DNA from: Taxawa tesnikishii (nom. ined.)
Lineage: Eukaryota; Ascomycota; Dothideomycetes; Dothideales
Length of the DNA: 64,000 nt
NCBI GenBank assembly: GCA_030247885.1
Contig: JAPDRO010000018.1
Span: forward strand, 310,001-374,000
Direction: 5' to 3'
In this document: piece by piece, positions 45,266-57,284 of the stretch
How positions within the stretch are numbered: position 1 is the first letter of the stretch
Layout of the letters: each line of letters opens with the position of its first letter
The notes under the pieces: model-generated
The model's database searches: none
Told to the model about the DNA's origin: nothing
Seen by the model: the letters and a program-made list of their open reading frames with translations, nothing else
Position numbers and translations under genes: made by a program

Positions 45266-48200
45266 TCAGCAGTTCTGCAAGTAATTGCTCGGCACCAGCC
45301 CGGGCCTACCGTTCTTCCCCACGACCTCGGCCTCCCACCACCCATCATCCTGCAAGCGCAGCACGGCGAGCACGTCGCCCTTTGCGAACGAGAGCTCCTC
45401 CGGGATGGCGGCTTGGTACATGTACATCGCGCGGGCTGTTCGCAGATATGATCGTCAGTCAACGCTTTCATTCCCCTCTGACCCAAAAAATCAAGAAAAA
45501 AGAACAAAAAAGAAGAGGGAAGGAAGACTTACAGTAATGCAAAACGGCCCTGCCGTCCTTGGTATACTGCCTCTGCCCCGCCGCGCTCTGGGTCCTGACT
45601 CTGGTGCTGACGGCGCCGGCGCCCGCGTTGGCGGCCGCGTACGCCCCGTCGTTGCCGTAGTACTGGCTGGTGGGCCGGGGCGCGCCTCCGAAAGGCCCTC
45701 CTCCCCTTCCCCTCGCCGCCGCCGCCGCCCCGCCTTGGTCCCCGGCCGGCGCCAGCACCATGGCGCCCCCGTCGCCGACGTCCGAGCCGCGACTGCTCGG
45801 CGGTCTGCTGGTCGTCGAGCCGCCGCGGAACTGCGGCTGCGGCTGCGGCTGCGGGCTGAGGGCGCGCGGGGCCTGGTTCGCCGCCGGGTTGTAGCTGGCG
45901 TAGTTGGGCTGTGGTTTGACGGGGCTATTGGATTGGGCGCGCGGGCGGCTCGCGGTGGGGTTCGCGGGCGGTGCCGCGTAGGGATTGGGGGATTGGGCTC
46001 GTGGTGGCCTGCCCGCTTGTGCGGTGTACGGGTTGGGGGATGCGGCGCGGTAGGAGTGCTGCTGCTGCTGCTGGCGGCGGTCGGTCATGTCCGGGCGTGG
46101 GCTCCTGCTGCGCAAAGGCGCGGGCGACGCTGCGCGCATGACATCGGGCGCCCTGCCGTCCCGGGTGCCGGGGCGGGATGTGGCCTGTTGGGATTGGCTG
46201 CGCTGCTCGTACGTGCTCTGCCGGCTCGGTGCGTTGAAGACGTCTCGCTTCTGGGAGACGTAGCTTGCCGTCGTTTGCTGCATCTGCTTGCTAGTGAAGG
46301 CCGGCTGGGGTGCTCCGAGTCTGCTGACGGGTTGGTCGTAGGAGGGTGGAGGCGTTCCACGTTGGACCGCTCGGAGATCCTGCTTGGCGAGCGGAGTGGG
46401 CATGCCGCCCGTTGGAGCGCTTCTGTCTCCAGGTGCTGGGGAGCGAGGCGGCGCTGGAGTGGCCAGGCCAGCGTATCGATCTGCGGACACACGCACGGAC
46501 GATTGCTTGGTAACGCCCTTCAACTCGGCCAAAGCCTGCGCGATGGGATCGAGCTCTTCGGGCGCATCGTTCCGCGGTGCTGGCTTCTTCCGTGCGTCTG
46601 GGGAAGCAACATCGAAGACGTTGTTCCCGATGTTCAATTGGAAATTGGCACGAGGGTCCACGGGTTCTGGCTCAGGGCTAGGGCTGGGCTTGCTGAAGAC
46701 ATTCCGAGACTCGCGAGTGAAAGGTCGGGTTGGGCTGGTGTTTTGACTTGGCGCGTTGCGAGGAGCAGGCGCCCATGTGTTGCGGGTCGAGGGAGTGATG
46801 GAGGCTGATTGAGGTATGTCCTTCTCCTTGGTGCTCCTTCTGCGGAACGGGCTCTTGCTCTGGAAGAAGCCGCTCTTCTTCTTCTGGGCCTGCTTGTCCT
46901 CGCTCGCTGATGAGATGTTTGAGCCATTGAACTGCTTGGTTGGTGATTGGTGTCCGCTGGTTGGCTCGATGCTTGAGAATGAGGTAGGGTTGGAATAGTC
47001 GCTTGTGTCATCACGGCTGTCAGGACGCGTCGGACTGGGTATCGAACTCCGCTCAGATGGTGGACCGATGCGACAGAATTGGGTCATTCCGTCCATAGGG
47101 TATTCGTTGTGTGGTACTGTTGGAATATCTCCGTACGGGCTCTGCTGGAGAGGCTGTTGACCATGGCTGGACCTGTGAGGATCCATGGCCGGCTGGCCTG
47201 AGGAACGATAGGAAGACTGGCTAGTTCTGAGAGTTGGGTCTTCTGTAGGTCTCCGAGGGTCCATAGCTGGTCGACCGGACGAACGCTGAGACGATTGACT
47301 GGCTCTGAGCGTAGGGTCTTCGACGCTCATTGAACGACGTCCTCCACCGAGTCCCATTTCTTGAACCAAAGAAGAATCAGGGTCGTGATGCGACTCATAT
47401 GACGAGGGCTGTGGCGAAGAGCTCCTGAATGTGGGATTCATTGTCCTCGGGAACTGGGCTACCGAGTAGCTGTTATCATCCGAAGCCTCCGAAGCAGTGT
47501 CGTTGATGTCTCCGCGGCAAAAGTTGATGAACTTGGGCGGATCCGGTATGTCTTGTCCAGTTCCTTGCTCCTTGATGAATGAAGTAATGTCCTTCTCGAC
47601 GTCGCAGTCTTCCAGCGAAAGGCGGATCTTCTCGCAGGACTGGAGTGTTGTCAGCTAATCTGCGATGGACAGATCGTTCTCACACTTACCGCATCATCGC
47701 TGACGCAGACGGTCGAAGCGATGTTGGCGAAGCTCCAAAGACTGCTCTTCATGTAATCCAAGCGTTCTTCCTCCAAGTCTTGGAATTTGTCGCATGCAGC
47801 CTTCCACTCTCTGTTCCAGCGTCCCGTTGTCTCCTCAAGGATCTTGACCGTCTGCTCATACTCTTGACTGGTCGCCGAGAGTTGGATCTGTGTCTTCTCG
47901 AGCTTTGCCTTGTTCTTGCGTTCTTCTTGGCCCATAACCATGTGGCCTTGAGCAAGGTAACCCTTGATCTTCAAGCAATCCTGCTCGTAGCGATCCCGCG
48001 CCTAATGCTAAGTGTAAGTTTCCTTCCGTCCGATGCATTGTGAGATTAGCGCACCTTGTTAACAGCGTTTGTCTGCTTCGTCTTTGTTTGCAACAACTTC
48101 TCAATGCCCGTTTGTATGATCTTCCTGCGCTCTTTTAAACCACTAGCAAACGCTGACAACGGTTCTTCCAGTTCGCTCTTCATCTGTCCGGCGATGCTTT

Positions 48201-48605
48201 GGTGTGCTTTCCCCATCGATTCCAATTCCCCACGCACGACATCCAGTGACATGCGCAGCGTGCCGGCCTCGGATGAGCCGAGAGGTTTCCTGGCGAGGTT
48301 GAGAAGCTTACGTGCGTATTCCTCTTCGATCTGTGCGCGTGCTGTGTTCTTCGTTAGCGAGTCTGAACACCCGGCCATTGGTTGTGAGGCGCACCGGTAT
48401 AGAAGGATTTCAGTTCATCGCCAGTGACCTTCGCGCTGTGCATGCGCTCCAGTAGGGGCGACACGCCTGCATCTTCTTTGCCCCAGAAGTTGTTCGCAAC
48501 TGCAACATGTTAGAGTTGGTTCATGGAGCATCTCCAGGCAGGGTTCTGGCGCGTCGTACATGATAGTGACACGGTAGGTGCCTCGGATATGGTTGTGCCA
48601 GGCAT
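45266..48605 (-). CDS. F-BAR and SH3 protein of Imp2/Cdc15 family
   Basis: Six exons (48605-48560, 48499-48395, 48341-48055, 48001-47690, 47639-45533, 45435-45266) give 1008 residues in frame. It begins MPGTTISEAPTVSLSFANNFWGKEDAG. The F-BAR domain (about 16-270) has ARAQIEEEYARKLLNLARK, the acidic/basic helices LEKTQIQLSATSQEYEQTVK and SCEKIRLSLEDCDVEKDITS. A very long Ser/Pro/Gln-rich and Arg-rich middle follows (about 290-940), with repeated DPTLRASQSS/RTSQSS units and Pro-rich runs. The last exon is an SH3 domain (RAMYMYQAAIPEELSFAKGD, DDGWWEAEV, GLVPSNYLQNC). Cdc15/Imp2 proteins scaffold the contractile ring and septum; phosphorylation of the long middle part is the known control. No frame break. 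Confidence 0.92.
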
Positions 48606-49073
48606 GGCGCCTGTAGCCGTGGGCTTTCGTCTCGATGTGTTATTTGGTGAGTGAGAACGACTGTCTGGTACTTAGAAGTAAGACGTGTTGCAGACGTCCA
48701 ACTCTTGACTGGTAGCGATAGATAGGGTATCTTTGGAATGCTTGCAGCGCCTTCGGTACGGAGATGGATGGTCAGCCGTTTTTCATATGTGAGAGTGTCG
48801 TGTGGAGAAGCGCGTAAACAGTTCCCTGACAACCACGCTAACCAGCCAGCAACCAGCGCCAAGCTTCGCGATTGGCGTCACCCTACACCGGCAGGGCTAG
48901 ATTTATGCACGTCTGCACAACAAACGCTTGCACAGATATGCATAACATCACCAAATCTTCACATGTCAAAGGCTTCATCCTCTTCTCCTCCACACATCCC
49001 TCCACACTTCACCGTAAAAAGCTGGTAAATAGAGGTTGAGAAGACCACCTCTCTCCGAGGCCTCCCAGAAAGC
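48606..49073. promoter_or_regulatory. Shared divergent promoter, Imp2 and DUF3245-like gene
   Basis: 468 bp between divergent start codons. No gene or clear motif is seen. Confidence 0.4.
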
Positions 49074-49790
49074 ATGTCAAAACCAAAGTCCACCGAAGCC
49101 GAAATAATCCTCAACCGCGCCTCCGTTTCCCTCGCGCGCTCACAACGTCTCATATCCTCCTGGCTCCCCGCGTCCTCTCCCTCGTCCCCTCCGCCTAGGA
49201 CCGCTGCCGAGCTAGAAGCTGAGGATGCTGCCCTCTTCGCACCCGTCCCAGAATCTCTTGGCGTGGGTGCCACGGCACCTGCAGGAGAGGCAGACGGGAG
49301 TTGGCGACGTCGGGATCTGAAAGGGAACGAGAAGTTGAGGGCGCAGTTGTTAGGGAAGAGTGCGGGGAAAGATACTGGTGTGGGACACAGAGGAGTGAAG
49401 GGGATGGCGAAGGATGCTGGTGTGGGGAAGCAAGGGCAGGAAGGAAGAGAGCGGAACAGGAAGAACGAGGAGAGTGAGGAGGAAGAGGAGGAGGAGGGGC
49501 GCGCTGCGGCCTTCAAGTCGAAGAAGGGAAGAAAGAGAGGGAGTGGAGGGGCCAAGACCGTAACCGAGGATTCGAAGCCTAGGAACGATGATGCAGAAGG
49601 AGGCGCTGAAGCGGGACTACAAGATGAGAGAAAGCAGAGCGTGAAGTCTCCTGTGAAAGGGCGATCAGATCCGGACGAGTCCGAAAACGAGGATACAAGA
49701 CCGGTGAAGAGGCGTGCTGGGGGATCGTATCTGGACGAGATATTGGCTGAGAAGGCGAAGAAGAACAAGAAGAAGAAAAGGGCGGCGTGA
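49074..49790 (+). CDS. DUF3245-like, charged nuclear protein
   Basis: One exon of 238 residues. The N-terminus has NRASVSLARSQRLISSWLP, which I link to the DUF3245 family of fungi, followed by a Pro/Glu-rich loop, a Glu run (about 135-142) and a highly basic tail (KKGRKRGSGG, AKKNKKKKRAA) that looks like a nuclear or nucleolar signal. The SSYLDEILAEKAKK-type end (GGSYLDEILAEKAKKNK) is a conserved helix. The function is unknown to me; the family assignment is from memory. Frame intact and not overlapping its neighbour. Confidence 0.7.
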   Translation: MSKPKSTEAEIILNRASVSLARSQRLISSWLPASSPSSPPPRTAAELEAEDAALFAPVPESLGVGATAPAGEADGSWRRRDLKGNEKLRAQLLGKSAGKDTGVGHRGVKGMAKDAGVGKQGQEGRERNRKNEESEEEEEEEGRAAAFKSKKGRKRGSGGAKTVTEDSKPRNDDAEGGAEAGLQDERKQSVKSPVKGRSDPDESENEDTRPVKRRAGGSYLDEILAEKAKKNKKKKRAA

Positions 49791-49915
49791 AGATAAAGAT
49801 CGCAATCATACTGAACTAATCCGCCTGATTCGTAAATGCTTTGCTCAGCAAATCAGCCGCCCTCTCATCGTCACTTTTCCCTAGCAAACAGCAACGCTCG
49901 CAGCAAGTCTTCCAC

Positions 49916-52191
49916 TCAGGCCAAATTCTTCTTGCTCTTCCCCAGCAAACGATCCATGAATGACATCTTCCTCAGACTGCCCAGTCCCAGCGAGCTAGAC
50001 GAAGAATCTGGCTGACTGACTTCCGACTCTACGCTCACATCTCTCTCCAACCGTCTCTTCGCCGCCATAGGGTCGTTCTCCTTATCCGCGCCCTCGCTCG
50101 CCACCCCACCAATGTCCATTAAGGAAGGGAACCACATCTGAAGGGCCTTGTTGCCTGTCGATACCACCAAGTACCTCTGGAAGATCTACATCAATCATCA
50201 TCGTTAGCGTCTGGCGTTTTACCCACAACGATCAGCAACGGCTCAGCTACCATGAAACTCCTGCGCGCCTCTTCTGTCACGCACAGAGAGTACAGGTGCA
50301 CAAGCACATTCCTCGTGCGGGCTGTTATCTCCTGCTCGCTCTCCAGGTATGTGTCCTGTCGAGTCACGGTTGAGGCCAGGCGCTCGCTACGGACGCGGTC
50401 GTTGAGAGCGGAAAAGCGGCCGCACCAATAAGGAATGCTCTCGGCAACGGTGATCTAGGTTGTGGTAGTCAGCATTTGGTCCACAGGTATGAGGAAACGA
50501 GGACCGATGGGTTCGAAAGGCTACACGATCCCTCGAGCAGACGCCCCCGTTAAAGAGGCAGACTGTAAACTCATTGTCTATTTAAAGCCTGTAGTCTTGC
50601 ACAGATTACGTGTTGCGGCAGGCACTTGTCTGTTGACATCACGACCTTTTGAAAAACACAATGAGACGGGACGACTTTACCTGCTCGGGATTGACTAGTG
50701 GAGCCGGTGGAGCTGCAGCTGGGGTGCTACGCTCGCTGCAAGGGCTCAATTCGCGCTCTTTACGAATCGGTCCGGAGTTGTTGGCTGCTTTGAGACGATG
50801 TTGGAGCGCGGAAGCGGAGGTCACAGGGGTCTCGGGCAAAGGTCCTCTGTGCGGAGGTGGAGTGGGTGGCTGGCGCGCCGAGAGAAGTTGACGTTGTTTG
50901 ATCTCCGTGCCGTAAGACACTTTCTTGTTGTTTGCTGTGGGAACGATAGGGTGTGAATATCCGCGGCGCACAGTTGGTGGAGTCGGGACTCTCTCGGACA
51001 ATCTACGAGGCTTGAGAGGACTGGCGCCTGGCGTCGTCACGGCAGTAGTGTTTGCTCGCCGGCGTGTAACAGAGTTTGTCGTCGTAGGTTGTAACGGTTT
51101 TGGTAAGAGATCCTCTACCTCCTCATCGAATAACTCCATTTTTGGCAGTCGCTTGACTGGACTGATCGAAAGATTTTCCTTGAAAGCCGTAGCTCGTGAT
51201 GTCCTTGGAGTAGTTGACGTGAGCAACGGCTCAGTATCCGATCGCACTAGGCTCTTTGGCCTGCCCGGCTTGAGAATGCCTTTGGTTGCTGACGAAAATC
51301 GCGTAGCGGACCGTGAAGAGGTTGGCTTGCATGGTGTTGGAATTCGGCTAAGTGGAAGCATCATGTGCGATTGGGATTTGGGGAGGGAGGATGGCGACGG
51401 TAAAGTCTTCGCTGAAGGCGGCAGGTTACTGAAAGTGCGGCTTCTTGGCAGCGAAGCAGGCTGTGGTGGTTCTTCTGGGAGCGAGATGTAACTGGTGGGC
51501 GTCAGTATAATATCATGAACTATGGCGTAATTCGTGGACGTTTTAGAAGCTAATGTTCGACATAGGCCGTCTAGCAGATGGAGGGCCCTCCACAGAGGCG
51601 AACCACATGGCACAGAGGGGCAGTCTGCCAGACAGATATCTACTCACTGCCTGAGACGACTCTGCCCGATAGTTGCGCTCCAACAAGCACTCGACAAAAG
51701 CCGCCAGCGACCTGTTGAGAACACTGACATCCGATGATGTTTGATGGGGGCACCACTTACGATTCACGTCTCTTGGAAAGGTTTGGAACCGACGATGCCG
51801 GCTGAACAAAGGCCGACATGCTACGAGTCTCGCTCGTGGTCTTTGGCGAAACCCGTACAGTATTTGTGCTGTTAGCAGCCGAGGACTGGCGACTGCCGCC
51901 AGGATTGACGTGGCTACTGAGAAGCGAAATGCGACTGGTGGAATGGGACAAGGTGTCGTCAGAGCGGGTGTTCGAGCGGCGGCGGTTGAACGGGTTCAGG
52001 TTGGCGAGCGAGCTCAGCCTGCGCAGTGATGGTTTGCGAAGAGCATCGTTGTCTTCTTTGGTGCTGCTGGAGGTTGAGTCCGACCAGGCATCGCGCCGTT
52101 GCGAGGCTGCAAAGGCAGCAGAGGAGCTTGCATGTGCTGCGAGGAGGACAATGTCGTGCTGATATGCGGCAGATTGTATCACAGCGTTCAT
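49916..52191 (-). CDS. Conserved fungal protein of unknown function, Ser/Pro-rich
   Basis: Four exons (52191-51761, 51491-50681, 50454-50251, 50185-49916) give 571 residues in frame. It starts MNAVIQSAAYQHDIVLLAAHASSSAAFAASQRRDAW. Long Ser/Arg/Pro stretches (about 40-415) with SRSRTFSNL-type and RRLSSLANL-type phospho-sites separate short conserved blocks, for example ISPVKRLPKMELFDEEVEDLL. A conserved C-terminal region (about 415-500) reads AESIPYWCGRFSALNDRVR, RTRNVLVHLYSLCVTEEARRSF and IFQRYLVVSTGNKALQMWFPSL, and it ends with a small basic motif (MSFMDRLLGKSKKN). I do not recognise a named family. The look is of a regulatory or cytoskeletal phosphoprotein, which is a guess. Confidence 0.75.
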
Positions 52192-53046
52192 GTGCAGCGA
52201 TCGAGATGGCACGAGAGGAGCACACGAGAGGAGCAAACGAGAGTTGTTGTGCGAGGAAAGAAACCTGTGTGGGAAGGTGGGAGGCAAGTGCGGCGAGCGC
52301 TTGTGTTGGCTGCTGTCCGAAAAGGGAAGTCGCGAGGTAAGCTTCGATACCTGCCATCACTCACTGGCCTTCGATCTCGGAAGAGTCAACGAGTCAACTC
52401 CTCTCCACCGTACGCGTAGCATGTGGCGATATGCTGAAGTGGACAGCGGAAGCAAATTGTATGTCCCGTTTTCCAAGATGGATTCTACGAGTGAACTTGT
52501 CTCGGATATCTGCATTGCCGCACGCATACTGCAGTCTTGTCTAAGACCCCGCAAGTAGAACTGTCACGCTGTGGTCTGGTCGTCGAAACGAACAGAATTA
52601 GTCCTCCATATTACCATGTGCTCTAGGAAGCTAGACGGAGTAGCATTCAGTTGCTATAATGAGGCAGCGGTCATGCCGTGATGCTCCATTTCGCCTAGAG
52701 GCCAGAGCAGTGCAAAGGCACCGCGAGGCTCTGGAACCGGACAAGCTGAGCTCTCAGAAGCTCGCCAGTGGAAGACACGTATGCAGACAACCCTTGCATC
52801 TGTCAATGCCCTGTGATATCACGATAAAAACGGTATAGGCAGCCTCGCGACGAAAGGCTGAGGTTCGCTGCCAAAAAGCCTCGGCAAGAGGAAGCTGATG
52901 CATGACGTGCTGCAAGTCCCTCGTTTGTCGCGGGATGCATGAAACGTGCAAACACCAAAGAGCAAGTACAAACACTACGCCTGCGCGCATCTTTATGGCA
53001 TTGCTACGATAAGTCCTGCGCAATCACACCGTCCTGCCTTCCCAAC
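52192..53046. promoter_or_regulatory. Intergenic, shared divergent promoter region
   Basis: About 850 bp between divergent start codons of the unknown Ser/Pro protein and the RING-CH gene. No gene recognised. Confidence 0.4.
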
Positions 53047-54757
53047 ATGGCCTCCCTCCCACCTCGTCCGGCCTCTCAGCGCCGCTCCTCCCCGAGCAGT
53101 CCACCGCCACCGCCGCAGCTGCGCCCCGCTCCAGCAGTCACGCCCGTTCTGCAACCTCAGAAGACTCCCAAACCGTCCTCCTAAACAAGTCCTCCCTTAG
53201 CGAATCTGCAGAATCCAAGCCGACCACCGCATCCATACCGAAAGACGACTCAGACATCAAAAGTGCTGGATCTGCCTCCTCGACGAGACAGACGACACCC
53301 CCGAGAGCTCAGAATGGAGGGATCCATGCCCCTGCGCGCTGGTGGCGCACGAGGACTGCCTTCTGGACTGGATCGCTGATACCGAGAGCCCGTCTACGCG
53401 CCGTCGCACCACCATCAGCAGACCGCAGATACTGTGCCCGCAGTGCAAGACCGAGATCAAGCTCGCGCGACCGCGCAGTGTCGTTGTGGAAGGAGTAAGA
53501 GCTATGGAGCGCTTGTTCGCGAAACTGGCCATTCCGGGCGCCGTGCTGGCGACGTTTGGGGGCGTGTTGAGCGCTTGCAACGTACACGGCATGCATACCA
53601 TCTACTCCATCTTCGGCCCGGACGACGGACGGAGGATCCTGCGCCCTGTCTTGGAGGAGTTTGAGATGGTGCGCACGATCAGTCTGGAAAACTGGCGGGC
53701 GGATTTCGCGGAGATTGTCAGAGAGCAGCTCATCCACTGGCGGTTACGTGTCGGCCTACCACTCATTACACCCATGCTCATCCTGTCGAGAACGCGCATC
53801 ATGGACAGCGTGCTGCCTGTCTTGCCCATCGTCTTCTTCGCGACGCAAGGGGATGCGGATACACCTCTCGACTTTGGCCACTGGCCACCGAGCGCGAGCT
53901 TAGCCATGGCTGTCCTGCCCTATGTCCGTGGTGCATACAACGCCTACTACGACCGTGTTTGGGCTGCCAGGGAGAAGCAATGGTCGAGGGCAATAAAACC
54001 GCGACTAGGCTCGAGCGGCACCGGAGACGACAATGCCGTAGACGCAGGCAATGCTGACGAAGCAGACCAGCCGGATCAAGTCGAAGACGACCACGTCTTT
54101 GAGATCCGGCTGGACGGAGACATGTGGGAGCAATGGGACGCCAACGCCGAGGTCGAGTTCATGGAAGACGACGCGCCTGACGCCAACGACAACGGACCCC
54201 AGCAACAACCGCCGCAGCAAGAACGACCAGGTGACCGACAACAGGAAGCCGAGCGAGCACGGGAAGAGATGCGCCGCGAGGGCCTACTAGGCGATGAAGC
54301 CGCCGCCGCACCCCAAGCCCACCCCTTCAACGCCCCACCCCTCGACACACCCGGTCCACGTCCCGAGCACGAACCCGCACCCGCGCCTCAAGTCCCCCTC
54401 CACAACCACCACGCCGACCCCGCGCAACCGCAAGCCCACGTCCACAACCACAACGAACGCCGCATCTCCCTCTCACCCACCTCCCTAGCCCAGACCGTGC
54501 TGGGCGCGCTCTTCTTCCCCGCCATCGCCTCCGCCTCAGGCCAGCTCCTCGCCGCCGTGCTGCCGCAGTCCTGGACGCGCCCGTCCGCAGGAAAGCCGCC
54601 CACGGGGCTGCTGCAGACGCAGTGGGGGAGGAGTTTGGTCGGTGGGAGCCTGTTTGTCGTCGTCAAGGATGCCGTCATGCTGTACGTCCGGTGGAAGATG
54701 GCACAGCAGCATAGGAAGAGGAGGGTGTTGGATTACCCGAAGAAGAAGCGGGTGTAA
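53047..54757 (+). CDS. RING-CH (MARCH-type) membrane E3 ubiquitin ligase
   Basis: One exon, about 570 residues. After a Ser/Pro/Gln-rich leader comes the RING-CH finger: CWICLLDETDD..DPCPCALVAHEDCLLDWIADTES..CPQCKTEI (Cys4-His-Cys3 order). Several hydrophobic stretches follow (FAKLAIPGAVLATFGGVLSA; GLPLITPMLILSRTRIM; VLPVLPIVFFA; LAQTVLGALFFPAIASA), so it is a membrane protein, and there is a long acidic, Gln/His-rich loop (about 330-480). The frame changes twice, near 53090-53093 (C run) and near 53259-53262 (A run), each one base short; the second lies at the start of the finger (KCWICL). It would ubiquitinate proteins in the ER or vacuolar membranes; the targets are unknown. Confidence 0.85.
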
Positions 54758-55949
54758 TGGGGGCGGGGGCGGATTGGCTTGATGATCGTGGGGCTGAGTT
54801 GGAGTAAGTGTTGAATCGTTGGTGTTGGCTGGCTGGGTTGATATCGATCTTGGGATGGATAGGGAGCAAGAGAGGAAAGCCCCGTTTTTGGCTTGCGTGG
54901 AAGCGATTGTTCAGTGTGCCGTTTTTTTCTTTATAATTATACTTTTGCATGATTCCCCCGATTTGTTTAGCGGGTCAATAACACCCGTGGACATAACAAT
55001 TTGTTGATTTTGCGGCCGCGCTTGAAACCATGTACCCGCGGCCACAAGGGTTGTTCTCGCTGCAAGTTCGTTCGTGGTGACGCTGAATGTGTCGGTCTAC
55101 TGCGAGCTCAGACGGTGTGTGGTCGTGGAATGCCGGAAGGGTGTCCCATCTGTACGCAGAAACAGATTGCATTAGTTCCTCACAACATACGACACACCAT
55201 TGGAAAAAGCACTTTCTGACTGAGCTGCGACCGGACAAGCTGCCGCCGGACATTTGAACACGGGGTACTCATCACCATCCCATCCCAGAACATAAACACG
55301 CTATTCGTCAATCTGTCCCGAGACTTGCAGAAGAAGGATTACCAGCCTGTGAACACGGCAAGCCCGCCATGTCCAGAGGCTCCAGGAAGAACAACAATCG
55401 AAAGTACCTCCGGGCATTCACGGAGGGCTCCGGTCGCGCTGTAAGACATGTCGAAAACGGACGTACCTCCTCTCCTCTCCACAACACATGGGAGGTCGTG
55501 AAGCCCGGTACTTCACAACCTTGATCGAGTTCAGGTCTGGCGTGCTGTATTTCGACCTGAGGGGTCCAGGGCGAGGCTGGTGATTCAAGAACGGTCCGTC
55601 GGGCATTCCAAAGCTTGCCGTGGCGTCGTTGCAACTCTGACGGTCGCGTTTCGGCGACATAAAGGCTGCAGAGCTGATGTGTTCTCCTTTTCTCATACTG
55701 TTCCTCAGCGCGTGATGACCGTCGCGTAACTTCCTTCTGCTCTCAGAGTGCTTGGCTGGCTGTGAATACAAAACCGTGGTGTCACCTCAAAAGAGATCGG
55801 GGATATCGTGTCCTCTAATTTTGCCCCGCGCTTGGTTGTTGGTCTCCAACCTCACAGCAAGCTGCTCTCTGTGCCTTGTTCCTGGTACGTTCGAAGTCAT
55901 CAGGACCAGGGTATGGACAGTACCGCTTGGCTCTGCAATTTTAAGGCTG
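54758..55949. other. Intergenic, convergent, 1.2 kb
   Basis: Between the RING-CH gene and the Zn2Cys6 gene. A few Cys-containing short frames (for example at 55001-55219) look like chance. No gene recognised. Confidence 0.4.
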
Positions 55950-57284
55950 TTAGGCACGGTCCCTGGTGACTCCAACGAGCAATGCCACGCTGGGAAGGAA
56001 ATTCTCCCAGCGAGGATCCTGGGGCTCTTCTTGAAGCAAGTTCTCAACAAACCTCTTGCCCGCGTTCTTCGCCCACCATCTGTCTCTTATCAAGTGAAGA
56101 CAGAGGGCCCAATGGGCGACAACCAGCAAAGCCAATGTCTGTTTCTCGCGGAGAAATGTGGCGAATCTATTGTTGATAAATATCGGCCATGCAACAATTC
56201 CCCAAACCCTCCAGCCTCCATATAGCGCTCGCATGCGAACATGAGCTTGTCTATCGCGTCGGTGTACGATTCCTGGTAAGCCAAGGGTTCTTTCTCGACG
56301 AGAGGGTATAATCGTTGGATCTCTCGCTCCACAGTTGTATCCTTTAACGGAAATCTGCGTTGATGTGAGATTCTGGAGGGTGACTCGAGTCGAGGTTTGG
56401 CTGACGTACCGGTCTTGATCCTTGGGAGTAGTTGTAGGTGAGCTCCCGTCCCAAAACATGCTCATGTCCTTCCCGTCTGCGTCCCGGAAAAGAGGACTCA
56501 ATATACCTCTCGTGTGTGCTTGTTTGGCCTGATGGTGTATGGCTGAGGTTCCCTCGATATACTTGCGTATATCCATGATGCGCGAGACGGGGTCGTAGTA
56601 TTGGATGCCCAGAAGCGAGTATGCAGAGACCGTGGTGATAGTCGTAAAAACAAATGCTGCCGAGCAATTTTCTTGAGTAATTTTCAACATGACAGGCATG
56701 AAGCTCGTGAGCGACCGGTTCTGGTAGTTCAGGGCGAAGTCCGTCCATTGGGCGCTTGAATATCCGAATGCGGTATCCCCAGATGTGGCACGATGATTGC
56801 ATGCCAATGCGATGATGCCATCCAGTAAAAAGTCATATGAGCGTGCTATCTCGGGCACCGCGATCTGCCACACGGCCAGGTCGTGAGGCCGGGCAAGCGT
56901 TGGCGACGTGTTGACAGTATAGAAATGGAAGACGTCCAGCTCCTGTGCTCGTGGCAAAAACTCCAATGATCCGCTTGGTGGCGTACTTTGCTCAGGAAGT
57001 TCACTGCTGAAGCCGCATTGCACTTGTCGCTTTTGGCAATTGCTACACACTGGCTTCCGCTCATCGCACTGACATTATACGCGTCAAACTTGGGGATCAC
57101 GAGCTGCAATGGCTCTTGGAAGTGCGTAGATGATAGATTGAGAATTGCCAACGCACCTTTATATGTCTCTGCTTGCATTCTGCTCGATATTAGATACACT
57201 GAATAAGCTCCTAAAGGGAGAGTTCAAGGTCGACTAACGTGGGCAGCCCTTGCGGCTTTTCGTATGAGATTGTCGGGCCGGCAT
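55950..57284 (-). CDS. Zn2Cys6 fungal transcription factor
   Basis: Four exons: 57284-57239, 57179-57157 (23 bases), 57068-56410 and 56354-55950, about 377 residues. The zinc cluster is spread over three exons: KSRKGCPQCKQRHIKCDERKPVCSNC..QVQC (positions about 11-38, Cys-x2-Cys-x6-Cys-x6-Cys-x2-Cys-x6-Cys). The rest is the fungal-specific domain of Upc2/sterol-uptake-like regulators (DVFHFYTVNTSPTLARP, IPEIARSYDFLLDGIIALA-type, ILSPLFRDADGKD, WPIFINNRF, VVAHWALCLHLIRDRWWAKN). The frame changes near 56215-56219, between CERYM and GWRVWGIVAWPIF, one base short. Direct neighbours do not tell its targets; Upc2 relatives regulate sterol genes and ERG25 is in this window, but that link is only a guess. 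Confidence 0.82.

Noticed and set aside
45285-46808. A 507-residue plus-strand frame opposite Imp2
   Set aside because: Low-complexity Arg/Gly/Ala sequence without domains; the reverse strand carries Imp2 with a C-terminal SH3 domain.
55001-55219. A second Zn2Cys6-like frame (PCTRGHKGCSRCK)
   Set aside because: Cys spacing does not fit a full cluster and no regulatory domain follows.
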